Part shown: piece after piece, positions 15,916 through 23,069 of the stretch
Layout: the number at the start of each line of letters is the position of its first letter
Position numbering within the stretch: the stretch's first letter is position 1
Assembly: GCA_037968495.1 (NCBI GenBank)
Contig: JBBKVP010000010.1
Location: forward strand, 1-25,704
DNA: 25,704 nt
DNA from: Aestuarierythrobacter sp037968495
GTDB lineage: Bacteria; Pseudomonadota; Alphaproteobacteria; Sphingomonadales; Sphingomonadaceae
Reading direction: 5' to 3'
Notes under the pieces: generated by a model
Databases searched by the model: none
Seen by the model: only the letters and a program-made list of their open reading frames with translations
What the model was told of the DNA's origin: nothing
Translations under genes and position numbers: made by a program

Positions 15916-16245
15916 ATGCAACTGGTCGATATTAAAACTGAAAACGCCGTACCTGCCGTTATTAGCGGCTCTGATATGCTTGTAGCGCGCTGCCTCGCGG
16001 CTGCTGCACAAGGCGATATCGCTGCCTACTATGATCTCGGCGTTGCGTTTTCCACCGGCAGCCACGGCGCCGAATGCGATCTGATCGAAGCGCATAAATG
16101 GTTCAATTTAGCTGCATCCAAAGGTCACGAAGAAGCAACCTGGTGCCGCGCCGACATTGCAGACGAAATGACCGCCCGCGAAATCGCCGAAGCACAGCGC
16201 CGCGCGCGCGAATGGCTCGCTGCAGGCAGCCGCAAGGTCGCCTAA
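15916..16245 (+). CDS. Small Sel1-like repeat protein
   Basis: A 109-residue soluble protein with one to one and a half Sel1 (TPR-like) repeats. AAQGDIAAYYDLGVAFSTG is followed by CDLIEAHKWFNLAASKGHEEA, the second matching the Sel1 pattern A-x-K-W-[FY]-x-x-A-A-x-x-G. The C-terminal helix EIAEAQRRAREWLAA resembles the capping helix of such proteins. I start at ATG 15916 (MQLVDIKTENAV), which has CTGGGGGA about 7 nt upstream. The frame itself is open back to a TTG at 15844, with no ribosome binding site there. Sel1 proteins are scaffolds; no partner can be named. Its stop lies 1 nt from the stop of the convergent acyltransferase gene. Confidence 0.82.
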   Translation: MQLVDIKTENAVPAVISGSDMLVARCLAAAAQGDIAAYYDLGVAFSTGSHGAECDLIEAHKWFNLAASKGHEEATWCRADIADEMTAREIAEAQRRAREWLAAGSRKVA

Positions 16246-16246
16246 G

Positions 16247-17398
16247 CTACCCTTTCCTGAAAGGCGTATAGACGCTTAGCTGGACTGCGTGATCCTTGAT
16301 CCCTCTGCGTTCCTGCACGAGAAAATCGGCCACAGCCGACCGGAAGCCCGGATCAGGAATATAGTGGGCCGACCAGGTTTGCACCGGTTCATAGCCGCGA
16401 GCGAGTTTGTGGCCGCCCTGAGCGCCCGCTTCAACCCGGCTGAGCCCTAGTTCGATGGCAGCATCGATGGCTTGGTAGTAACAAATCTCGAAATGCAGGA
16501 ACGGTTTATCGACGCTACACCCCCAGTAGCGGCCATATAGCGCGCTGCCGCCGATGAAGTTAAGCGCTCCGGCAATCGGCTCTTCTTCGGCAAAAGCTAT
16601 AATGAGCATCAATTGCTCGCCCATTTTTTCGGACAACAGGTCGAAGGCCTCGCGCGTCAAATAGGGCGTCCCCCATTTGCGCGCGCCAGTATCCTGATAA
16701 AACTCCCAAAATGCGTCCCAATACTTCGGAAGTATCGCGTCGCCGGTCAGACGTTCGATACGAACGCCTTCTTGCGCCGCCGCGCGTTCCTTGCGCACAG
16801 CTTTGCGCTTTCGCGACGCCAAAGCGCCGAGAAAACCTTCGAAGTCTGAATAGTCCCGATTGGTCCAATGAAACTGGATGTCACTCCGGGCGAGCCAGCC
16901 GGCCCGCTCAAACAGTTCCAGCTGGTCTGGCTCGATAAATGTCGCATGCGCTGAAGAAAAACCGTGCTGGATACATAGCTGCTCGGCTGCACGCAGCAGC
17001 GGCACTGCATATTTGTCGTCTGCCACCAGCAGGCGGGGCCCGGTCGCAGGCGTAAATGGTGCAGCGATCTGGAGTTTTGGATAGTAGCTGCCCCCGGCCC
17101 GCTCCCATGCATCGGCCCAGGCGTGGTCGAAGACATATTCGCCCTGGCTGTGCCCCTTCGCATAGGCTGGCAGTGCGCCCGCAAGCTTGCCATCCGCGCC
17201 TTCAATCACAATCGGAGCCGGACTCCATCCCGTACCCGGCCCGACACTGCCGGATTCTTCAAGTGCGGTAAGAAAAGCGTATGACATGAACGGATTGTCG
17301 GTCCCCGCTAGGGCATCCCACTCGGCTTGACGTAGTTCGCCAATCGCCGGGGCGACCTTGGCAATGAACTCGCCTTCTTCTGCGCTGTCGGCGCTCAC
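16247..17398 (-). CDS. GNAT-type acyltransferase, DUF482 (FemAB/peptidoglycan-synthesis-like)
   Basis: The 383-residue protein matches DUF482: WDALAGTDNPFMSYAFLTALEESGSVG at the N-terminus (two short blocks of which are diagnostic), YVFDHAWADAWERAGG, the segment SRKRKAVRKERAAA, and GRYWGCSVDKPFLHFEICYYQAID. The GEY/HFE...C-Y-Y-Q-A region is the acceptor-site block of this GNAT superfamily branch. Substrates are not established. I start at GTG 17398, giving VSADSAEEGEF. It overlaps the glycerophosphodiesterase stop as GTGA, and AGGAG lies just upstream. The frame is open to 17479, but that part lies inside the preceding gene. It is the last gene of the DUF3572-HAD-RidA-GDPD operon. Confidence 0.87.
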   Translation of the reverse strand: MSADSAEEGEFIAKVAPAIGELRQAEWDALAGTDNPFMSYAFLTALEESGSVGPGTGWSPAPIVIEGADGKLAGALPAYAKGHSQGEYVFDHAWADAWERAGGSYYPKLQIAAPFTPATGPRLLVADDKYAVPLLRAAEQLCIQHGFSSAHATFIEPDQLELFERAGWLARSDIQFHWTNRDYSDFEGFLGALASRKRKAVRKERAAAQEGVRIERLTGDAILPKYWDAFWEFYQDTGARKWGTPYLTREAFDLLSEKMGEQLMLIIAFAEEEPIAGALNFIGGSALYGRYWGCSVDKPFLHFEICYYQAIDAAIELGLSRVEAGAQGGHKLARGYEPVQTWSAHYIPDPGFRSAVADFLVQERRGIKDHAVQLSVYTPFRKG

Positions 17399-18168
17399 GC
17401 CACTCCTGCCCCCTCGGCAATCGGGGCGTCGGCATGTTCCGCTGCGCGCGACCTGAGTTCTGCAGACTTTACCGTCCAAGTCAGCACCAGATAGCCCGCT
17501 TTCCGCTTCGCTCCTGCAAATTTGCTGGGCAAGTCACGAATATCGTAAGCAAGAAACTGCGGCCTCGCATGGCGAAACGCCAGCGAGCGCCGGATTTGCC
17601 CCATCAGGCCGCGTTCGTTTTCTTCGGTCACAACCAAACCGCGCGGTGTGTGGGGCGAATGATCGGCGAACCAGCGCGACACACGCGGATCGAAGCTCAT
17701 AATGGCATGCTGCCCGTCATATCCCTCAAGTGCGCGCCGGACCGGTAGGCATAGTGGACTGACCTTCACGCCTTTCTTAGACTTGATTTCGATCAGCAGC
17801 GGAACGCGCCCGCCAATCTGGTCCAAGGTTCGGCGCAAAGTGGGGATGGTATCGTCGCCGTCAGACAGGCCGATCTGGCCAAGTTCATCGGAAGTCTTCG
17901 CCAAAACTGCGCCGGTAGCATTCGTCAGCCGGTTTAGCTCCCAATCGTGAAATACCATCGCGCGGCCATCGCGGCTGCGCTGGATATCGCATTCAATGCC
18001 CATGTGGCCACGAATTGCAGCAGCAAAGGCGGATGGGGAGTTCTCGGGCACGCCATCGCCGTGAAGGCCGCGGTGAGCAAATTGCCACTCGCCCAGCCAA
18101 CCAAGCCCGCTTCCCGAGCGGGTTACCGCGTCGCGGCGATCATCCGGCACGGACAGCGATAATAGCAT
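17395..18168 (-). CDS. Glycerophosphodiester phosphodiesterase family protein
   Basis: TIM-barrel phosphodiesterase that releases glycerol-3-phosphate from deacylated phospholipids. Catalytic features are visible: FAHRGLHGDG followed by PENSPSAFAAAI, the metal ligands in IECDIQRSRDG, the acid-base His in MVFHDWELNRLT, and LLIEIKSK. It has 257 residues and no signal peptide, so it is cytosolic. ATG 18168 overlaps the RidA gene by 29 nt; GTG 18150, with an 11-nt overlap, is an equally plausible start. Its stop overlaps the acyltransferase start as GTGA. The link to RidA and the acyltransferase is by operon only. Confidence 0.9.
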   Translation of the reverse strand: MLLSLSVPDDRRDAVTRSGSGLGWLGEWQFAHRGLHGDGVPENSPSAFAAAIRGHMGIECDIQRSRDGRAMVFHDWELNRLTNATGAVLAKTSDELGQIGLSDGDDTIPTLRRTLDQIGGRVPLLIEIKSKKGVKVSPLCLPVRRALEGYDGQHAIMSFDPRVSRWFADHSPHTPRGLVVTEENERGLMGQIRRSLAFRHARPQFLAYDIRDLPSKFAGAKRKAGYLVLTWTVKSAELRSRAAEHADAPIAEGAGVA

Positions 18169-18604
18169 CGACCTCGACCGCAGCTCCTAGCGGCAGTGCA
18201 GGCACGCCAACAGCAGCACGGGCGTGGCGGCCGGCATCGCCGAATATTTCGGCCATGAGATCAGACGCGCCATTGATGATCTTGGGCTGGTCGGTGAAAT
18301 GCGGATCAGAGTTCACAAATCCGCCAAGCTTGATGATCCGTTCGATCCTGTCGAGCGATCCCAGAACAGCCTTGGACTGCGCAAGGATCATAAGCCCGCA
18401 GGCGCGCGCCGCCTCAATACCGCGGTCCATTCCGACATCATCGCCAAGGCGGCCTGTTACGATACTGCCATTAATAAAGGGCAGCTGGCCCGAAACATAC
18501 AGCAGGCCATTATGCTCAACTGCTGCAACATAGCTGGCAACGGGTGCAGCGGCTTGTGGAAGGGTGATGCCGAGGCTGGCGAGTTTTTCTTCAGGTTTCA
18601 TCAT
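18140..18604 (-). CDS. RidA family protein (long YjgF form)
   Basis: A 154-residue member of the RidA/YjgF family, probably trimeric, which hydrolyses reactive enamine/imine intermediates. It is the longer subgroup with an N-terminal extension (MMKPEEKLASLGITLPQAAAP). The conserved blocks are HNGLLYVSGQLPF, AQSKAVLGSLDRIERIIKLGGFVNS and HARAAVGVPALPLGAAVEVDAI. The last holds the arginine that in active RidA binds the substrate carboxylate. The gene starts 6 nt after the HAD gene stop and overlaps the glycerophosphodiesterase gene. Substrate specificity is not inferable from position. Confidence 0.9.
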   Translation of the reverse strand: MMKPEEKLASLGITLPQAAAPVASYVAAVEHNGLLYVSGQLPFINGSIVTGRLGDDVGMDRGIEAARACGLMILAQSKAVLGSLDRIERIIKLGGFVNSDPHFTDQPKIINGASDLMAEIFGDAGRHARAAVGVPALPLGAAVEVDAIIAVRAG

Positions 18605-18610
18605 CAGATC

Positions 18611-19231
18611 TCAATTATGCAGGCGGGTTAGCAGCCAAGGCAAGGCCTCGTCCCACTGGTCAATGCGCGCATCGGCATGGCCCGCAACATGCGCGCATGG
18701 AATATGCGGAGCAAGTGTTGGCTCACCAACGAAATGCAGCCTACCAACTTCGGGGGTCTCTTCGAAGGCCGAAGCATGATGCTGGGCCAGATCGTCGATG
18801 AAGATCGCCCGGCTCGGCTTATATTCATCAAGAATGCTGCGGATCGCGAGGCCCTTCGGCCCCTGATTGGTGAACACAGGCACATTGATACCATGCGTTG
18901 CCAGTTGCTGCGAGCGCTGGTCGCGCCGATGATCGAGCAAGTTGGTCAGGACCACTACATCCGCCTGCTCGCCAATTTCGGCCAAAGCAGCCGAAGCCCC
19001 CGGAATCTCTGTCTGACGGTCCATTTCATGATCGAAAAACAGGTTCAGCAGCCGCCAAATTTCGGCCTGCTCGACCGGCTTGTCATTATCCTTCCGGCGA
19101 AGGGCGTTAGCAAAATCGCCGCCATTCATCTTGAAGGTGACATCCTGTTCTTCGTCCAGCCAATCCTTGAAATGACTAACCATGTGCAAAAGCACTTCGT
19201 CGCAATCGGTAATAACTAAAGGACGGCTCAT
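18611..19231 (-). CDS. HAD superfamily hydrolase
   Basis: A 206-residue HAD fold protein. Motif I is ITDCDEVLLHMV, with both aspartates present but Glu-Val replacing the usual Gly-Thr after the second. Motif II is VVLTNLLDHR, motif III the lysine in NQGPKGLAI, and motif IV FIDDLAQHH. The catalytic set is complete, so phosphatase activity is expected; the substrate is unknown. A helical cap is inserted between motifs I and II (about residues 20-80). Its ATG overlaps the DUF3572 stop as ATGA, and RidA follows after 6 nt. It is a lineage-typical neighbour set rather than a known pathway. Confidence 0.87.
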   Translation of the reverse strand: MSRPLVITDCDEVLLHMVSHFKDWLDEEQDVTFKMNGGDFANALRRKDNDKPVEQAEIWRLLNLFFDHEMDRQTEIPGASAALAEIGEQADVVVLTNLLDHRRDQRSQQLATHGINVPVFTNQGPKGLAIRSILDEYKPSRAIFIDDLAQHHASAFEETPEVGRLHFVGEPTLAPHIPCAHVAGHADARIDQWDEALPWLLTRLHN

Positions 19232-19464
19232 GCGTTCAGTCTTTCTCGCGCCGAGGCGATTTCGGATGGTTCGACGCCAAGCGCCTCGGAAGCTGCCAAC
19301 AAGTCAGGTTCATGACCGCATAGGAAATCGAGGACGGCCTGATGGATGGCACGGTCGCCCAAGCTATCGCGTAAAATATCCGGCGTCAGGCCTGTCAAAG
19401 TAAGCAGGCGCTGCGCGCGGTCATCATCGGCCAAAACCCAGCCAAGTGCTGACAAGGCAAGCAC
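19228..19464 (-). CDS. DUF3572 protein
   Basis: A 78-residue protein of the alphaproteobacterial DUF3572 family. It reads ALSALGWVLADDDRAQRLL, then LTGLTPDILRDSL and AVLDFLCGHEPDLLAASEALGV, the helical family pattern. The function is not known. The best start is GTG 19464; the frame continues upstream (PAPNDPQVLALSALGW), but no ATG, GTG or TTG occurs there before the divergent divK region. No ribosome binding site is visible, so the N-terminus is uncertain by some residues. It sits back to back with divK, an arrangement common in alphaproteobacteria, and is coupled by ATGA overlap to the HAD gene. Confidence 0.82.
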   Translation of the reverse strand: MLALSALGWVLADDDRAQRLLTLTGLTPDILRDSLGDRAIHQAVLDFLCGHEPDLLAASEALGVEPSEIASARERLNA

Positions 19465-19541
19465 TTGCGGATCGTTTGGAGCGGGGGAAGGTTTGTCGCG
19501 AAGAATTGTCAGAGTCCTGTATGGGCCATAAAGGGTGGGCC

Positions 19542-19937
19542 ATGGCGAAGAGAATACTGGTTGTCGAGGATAACGACCTCAACCGCAAATTGTTCACGGA
19601 CGTTCTGCGCGCTGGCGGTATGGAAGTCGAACCCGTCGCTGACGGGAACGCCGTACTAGGCGCTGCGCGAAGCTTCGCCCCGGACCTAGTCATCATGGAT
19701 ATCCAATTGGCCGAGGTTTCCGGCATCGACCTGATCCTCGCAATGAAAGAGGATGCATCCCTGCGCGCGATCCCTATAATGGCTGTAACAGCCTATGCCG
19801 GTAAAGGCGATGAGGACCGGATCCGCGATGCCGGAGCGGAGGGCTATCTCGCTAAGCCGGTTAGCATCGGGCCGTTTATGCAGGCAGTGAAAACGTTGCT
19901 TCCTGACACCAACACCGATGGGGCGGCGGAACAATAG
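19542..19937 (+). CDS. divK: Single-domain response regulator, DivK type
   Basis: A stand-alone CheY-like receiver of 131 residues. The acidic pocket is E9-D10, the phospho-acceptor D53 in VIMDIQLAEVSG, with T83 in MAVTAYAGKGDEDRIRDAGAEGY and K105 in AKPV. These positions coincide with those of Caulobacter DivK, and the LNRKLF and GKGDEDRI blocks are characteristic. DivK links the PleC/DivJ kinases to CckA-CtrA control of the cell cycle. ATG 19542 is chosen because the receiver fold begins there; the frame is open back to 19446 within the divergent DUF3572 gene. pleD, often next to divK, is not present; acp and spt follow instead. Confidence 0.9.
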   Translation: MAKRILVVEDNDLNRKLFTDVLRAGGMEVEPVADGNAVLGAARSFAPDLVIMDIQLAEVSGIDLILAMKEDASLRAIPIMAVTAYAGKGDEDRIRDAGAEGYLAKPVSIGPFMQAVKTLLPDTNTDGAAEQ

Positions 19938-19952
19938 TTGCGGTCCGTTCGC

Positions 19953-19981
19953 TTGACATTCATCGCCGCTAGCCTCTTTTG
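19953..19981 (+). promoter_or_regulatory. Candidate promoter for acp-spt
   Basis: TTGACA at 19953-19958 is a consensus -35 box in the 75-nt gap between divK and acp. The -10 position, 17 nt further, reads CTTTTG, a poor match, so only the -35 element is convincing. It would allow the sphingolipid pair to be transcribed separately from divK. Confidence 0.3.
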
Positions 19982-20012
19982 CGCCGTAAACCACTCTTAG
20001 GACACTTCGCCC

Positions 20013-20255
20013 ATGGACAGAGCAGACGTAGACGCGACCATTCGCAGCCTGATCGAACCCTTCAATAAGAAGGAAGTAGCGCTCGCCGAAGAAACCACTT
20101 TTGCTGGCGATCTTGAATTTGATAGCCTGACGGTGATGGACTTCGTCGCCGCGATCGAGGACGAATTCGATATCATTATCAGCATGAATCAGCAGGCCGA
20201 GATCGAGAAATACGGCCAGTTGGTCGATGTCGTCTGCAAGTCCAAGGATATCTGA
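20013..20255 (+). CDS. Acyl carrier protein dedicated to sphingolipid synthesis
   Basis: An 80-residue acyl carrier protein. The phosphopantetheine attachment serine is S38 in LEFDSLTVMDFVAAIEDEF; the protein is acidic and four-helical, as usual. It ends 7 nt before spt on the same strand. In Caulobacter and Sphingomonas, serine palmitoyltransferase is accompanied by a specific ACP and uses acyl-ACP rather than acyl-CoA. The adjacency therefore strongly suggests that this is the acyl donor carrier for SPT rather than the fatty-acid synthase AcpP. AGGAC lies about 10 nt upstream of the ATG. Confidence 0.9.
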   Translation: MDRADVDATIRSLIEPFNKKEVALAEETTFAGDLEFDSLTVMDFVAAIEDEFDIIISMNQQAEIEKYGQLVDVVCKSKDI

Positions 20256-20262
20256 GCGCATC

Positions 20263-21480
20263 ATGAGCGAAACCGCCAACGCAACCGATCTGTTCAGCAA
20301 ATTCGATCCGTTAATCGAACAACGCCGAGCCTTGCTCGAACACGGGCTGACCGATCCTTTCAGCCTAGTGATGGAGAAGGTCCTCTCGCCAACCCGTGCG
20401 ATCTGCAACGGGCGTGATACGATTCTGCTCGGCACTTATAACTACATGGGCATGACTTTCGATCCGGACGTGATCGCAGCGGGTAAACAGGCGCTCGCCG
20501 ATTTCGGCACCGGCACCACCGGCAGCCGCGTTTTGAACGGGACGTATCAGGGTCATAAGGATTGCGAGGACGCACTCAAGGAATTTTATGGCATGGATCA
20601 CGCGATGGTCTTCGCCACTGGCTATCAAGCCAACCTCGGCATCATCAGCACCATCGCCGGTAAGGGCGATTATGTAGTTCTCGACATCGATAGCCATGCA
20701 AGCATCTGGGACGGCTGCGCGATGGGCAATGCCGAAATCGTGCCCTTCAAACACAACGATATTGAAGCCATGGAAAAGCGCCTGAAGCGCGTTCCCGAAG
20801 GTGCCGGTAAGCTGGTCGTGATTGAGGGCGTCTATTCGATGCTGGGCGATGTTGCGCCGATGAAGGAAATGGTCCGCATCGCGAAAGAGAACGGCGCGAT
20901 GGTGCTGGTCGACGAAGCGCATTCGATGGGCTTCATTGGTGAAAATGGCCGCGGCGTCGCAGAAGATGTCGGCGTGATGGACGATGTCGATTTCGTTATC
21001 GGCACCTTCTCGAAAAGCGTCGGCACGGTCGGCGGCTTCTGCGTTTCCAACCATCCTAAGTTTGAAATCATGCGGCTGGTTTGCCGGCCCTACGTTTTCA
21101 CCGCCAGCCTGCCGCCGAGCGTTGTCGCAACAGCAGCAACCAGCATCCGCAAGCTGATGCACGGCTCCAACAAGCGCGCGCATCTGTGGGAGAACTCACG
21201 CAACCTGCACCAAGGTTTGCGCGATCTAGGCTTCCAGCTTGGTACTGAAGAGGCGCAGAGCGCGATCATCGCGGTCATCATGCCCGATCTCGAAAAAGGC
21301 GCGGCGATGTGGGAAGCGCTGCTGCACGAAGGGCTTTATGTGAACTTGGCTCGCCCACCAGCAACCCCGGCCAATATGACGCTGCTCCGCTGCTCGTTAT
21401 GCGCGGAACATACCGAGGAAGAAGTTCGCACGATCCTCGGAATGTTCGAACGTGCCGGTAAGGCAATCGGGATTATCTAA
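20263..21480 (+). CDS. spt: Serine palmitoyltransferase
   Basis: PLP-dependent alpha-oxoamine synthase that condenses L-serine with an acyl thioester to give 3-ketodihydrosphingosine, the first step of sphingolipid synthesis. The 405-residue product contains ILLGTYNYMGMTFDPDVIAAG, nearly the same as Sphingomonas SPT. LVDEAHSMGFIG has the cofactor Asp (D217) and His220, and GTFSKSVGTVGGF the PLP lysine (K251). RPYVFTASLPPS is also conserved. I start at ATG 20263 (MSETANATDLFSKF), after an AAGGA box and 7 nt from the acp stop. No membrane segment: the soluble bacterial form. Its TAA overlaps the stop of the convergent hydroxylase gene. Confidence 0.95.
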   Translation: MSETANATDLFSKFDPLIEQRRALLEHGLTDPFSLVMEKVLSPTRAICNGRDTILLGTYNYMGMTFDPDVIAAGKQALADFGTGTTGSRVLNGTYQGHKDCEDALKEFYGMDHAMVFATGYQANLGIISTIAGKGDYVVLDIDSHASIWDGCAMGNAEIVPFKHNDIEAMEKRLKRVPEGAGKLVVIEGVYSMLGDVAPMKEMVRIAKENGAMVLVDEAHSMGFIGENGRGVAEDVGVMDDVDFVIGTFSKSVGTVGGFCVSNHPKFEIMRLVCRPYVFTASLPPSVVATAATSIRKLMHGSNKRAHLWENSRNLHQGLRDLGFQLGTEEAQSAIIAVIMPDLEKGAAMWEALLHEGLYVNLARPPATPANMTLLRCSLCAEHTEEEVRTILGMFERAGKAIGII

Positions 21481-22325
21481 CGGGCGCTAGCGCCAGATTT
21501 TTCCACGTCGCCCTCACCTTCAATCTCCTTGCCTTCGGGAAACAGCGGCCACAGCAACTGCTGGCCCAGCGTTGCTTTGGGCAAGTTCTCGACCCCGTAG
21601 CTTTGCGGATAGGTCCGGGTGAATTTCGCAGTGCCGAACAAGACATCCCAAAAGAACAACAGGTTTCCGTAATTGCCCTTATAATGGGTCGCCGGATCTT
21701 CGAGGTGGCGTCCGTGATGGGCATGGTGCGTGGCTGGCGTCGAGATCGAGCGTTCGACAACCCACATCACCGGTGACAGCCATTTGATTGCATAGAGCGG
21801 CTTGTCCCACGCAACATCGCTATGCGCGCCGGTAATCACCAGCAGCTTCACGACGATGTATCCGGCGTACACCCAGCCCAGGCCCATGTAGATCAGCACA
21901 CCCGACAACCAAATTCCGGGCATCATCATGTAATAAAAGATATTGTTCCGGTACACGAGGCGGATGCTCATATAGCGTGCGTTGTGATGCGCGCGGTGGA
22001 GATTGTAGAGCCATTTTGTCGAATGCGAAGCGCGGTGCCACCAATATTGGGCCATGTCGTCCAGCACCAGAAACAGCGAGATCGCGGTAAAGACATTGAT
22101 ACCAGCAAGGACGTTCTTCATGTCGGGTGCGACCAAGCCCGCCAAAGCGCCGGAGGTGAACAGGATTGCAGGCTGGGTCGCTAGCAAAAGCACGGTGGTG
22201 CTCACGAATTCGATTATCCCATCATCGCGGGTTTGCTCGTTCTTGCCGAACAAGTTGGAACGGAAAAACTCGATCACGCCGTAGCTGAAATAGATCAGGA
22301 GAATTGCAATTGTGGATGATGGCAT
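21477..22325 (-). CDS. Membrane di-iron hydroxylase, sterol desaturase/fatty acid hydroxylase family
   Basis: A 282-residue integral membrane protein with the three histidine clusters of the fatty acid hydroxylase superfamily. These are WWHRASH (HX3H), NLHRAHHNA (HX2HH) and the C-terminal THHAHHG. About four to five hydrophobic segments surround them, and the iron-binding face should be cytosolic. The family hydroxylates or desaturates lipids, sphingoid bases, carotenoids or sterols with O2. Substrate cannot be read from sequence. The convergent spt gene makes a role on sphingolipids, for instance hydroxylating the acyl chain or base, an attractive inference only. AGGA lies 8 nt before ATG 22325. 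Confidence 0.9.
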   Translation of the reverse strand: MPSSTIAILLIYFSYGVIEFFRSNLFGKNEQTRDDGIIEFVSTTVLLLATQPAILFTSGALAGLVAPDMKNVLAGINVFTAISLFLVLDDMAQYWWHRASHSTKWLYNLHRAHHNARYMSIRLVYRNNIFYYMMMPGIWLSGVLIYMGLGWVYAGYIVVKLLVITGAHSDVAWDKPLYAIKWLSPVMWVVERSISTPATHHAHHGRHLEDPATHYKGNYGNLLFFWDVLFGTAKFTRTYPQSYGVENLPKATLGQQLLWPLFPEGKEIEGEGDVEKSGASAR

Positions 22326-22375
22326 GGGAGCGGTCCTATCTATTGTCGCCGGCCATCGTAACGGTTATTCAGGCA

Positions 22376-22381
22376 TATAAT
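22376..22381 (+). promoter_or_regulatory. Perfect -10 box overlapping the annotated crp-type start
   Basis: TATAAT at 22376-22381 includes the first two bases of the ATG at 22380. Transcription from it would start near 22388, beyond that ATG but before the in-frame ATG 22404. No good -35 box is seen 17 nt upstream. If the box is real, the regulator starts at 22404. Confidence 0.35.
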
Positions 22382-23069
22382 GCCAAGTACTTTACAATCT
22401 GACATGGTCCGGACTGCCGCACGCTCGGTGGTCGCGCCAACCTTGTTCGCCGCGCTACCTGATGGCGTCAGGCAAAGGTTGATGCTGGGGGCGCCCACGC
22501 AGAGATTCTCAGATGGCCAGCTCGTGACACTCCGGCATGAGGAGGCGACAGGGTTCTGGCTGATTGAAGCGGGCAGCGTCCGCGTCGGCCAATTCTCCGA
22601 ACGCGGTGATTTCGACGCTATTGCACAGCTGGGGCCCGGTGACAGTTACGGCGAGTTGGCTGTTCTTTCAGGCCAGCGGCGCGTAGTCGATGCAATCGCG
22701 CAAGAGGGGACCGTGCTACGCTGGATCCGCTCGGCAAATTACGAACGCGAATTGGCGAATGACGCGGTCGCATCCAGAGCATTGCTGTCTGCGTTGGCTC
22801 GTCAACTGCAGGAGCAGCTTGATGCCATGGTCGAGCGCGGGCGGCTGTCCGCTACCGAGCGTGTTGCGGTCACTTTGGCTAGAATGGCGAGCGGAGGCCA
22901 AACCAACGTGGCCATTAGCCAACAGGAAATTGCCGAGCTGGTAGGCACCACGCGCATGACCGTAAGCACTTCGCTTGCGCAACTGGAATCCGCCGGTCTT
23001 CTAAGCAGAGGCTATGGCAAAATCGAAGTGCTAGACCTGAAAAGCTTGCGCCGCTTCAGCCGCCGCTAG
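22380..23069 (+). CDS. Crp/Fnr family transcription regulator
   Basis: A 229-residue regulator with an N-terminal cyclic-nucleotide-binding-type barrel (about residues 20-130, including GPGDSYGELAVLSGQRRV), a dimer helix, and a C-terminal Crp-type winged helix. The recognition region is ISQQEIAELVGTTRMTVSTSLAQLESAGLL. There is no cysteine in the protein, so it is not an iron-sulfur FNR. The effector is unknown. It is divergent from the hydroxylase gene with 54 nt between them, so it may control that promoter and its own. The start is 22380 or, more in line with the -10 box at 22376-22381, ATG 22404 (MVRTAARSVV). It abuts the convergent YqaA gene stop to stop. Confidence 0.9.
   Translation: MPSTLQSDMVRTAARSVVAPTLFAALPDGVRQRLMLGAPTQRFSDGQLVTLRHEEATGFWLIEAGSVRVGQFSERGDFDAIAQLGPGDSYGELAVLSGQRRVVDAIAQEGTVLRWIRSANYERELANDAVASRALLSALARQLQEQLDAMVERGRLSATERVAVTLARMASGGQTNVAISQQEIAELVGTTRMTVSTSLAQLESAGLLSRGYGKIEVLDLKSLRRFSRR

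Noticed and set aside
20365..21183. 272-codon minus-strand frame opposite spt
   Set aside because: Antisense shadow of serine palmitoyltransferase; the sense frame carries all catalytic motifs.
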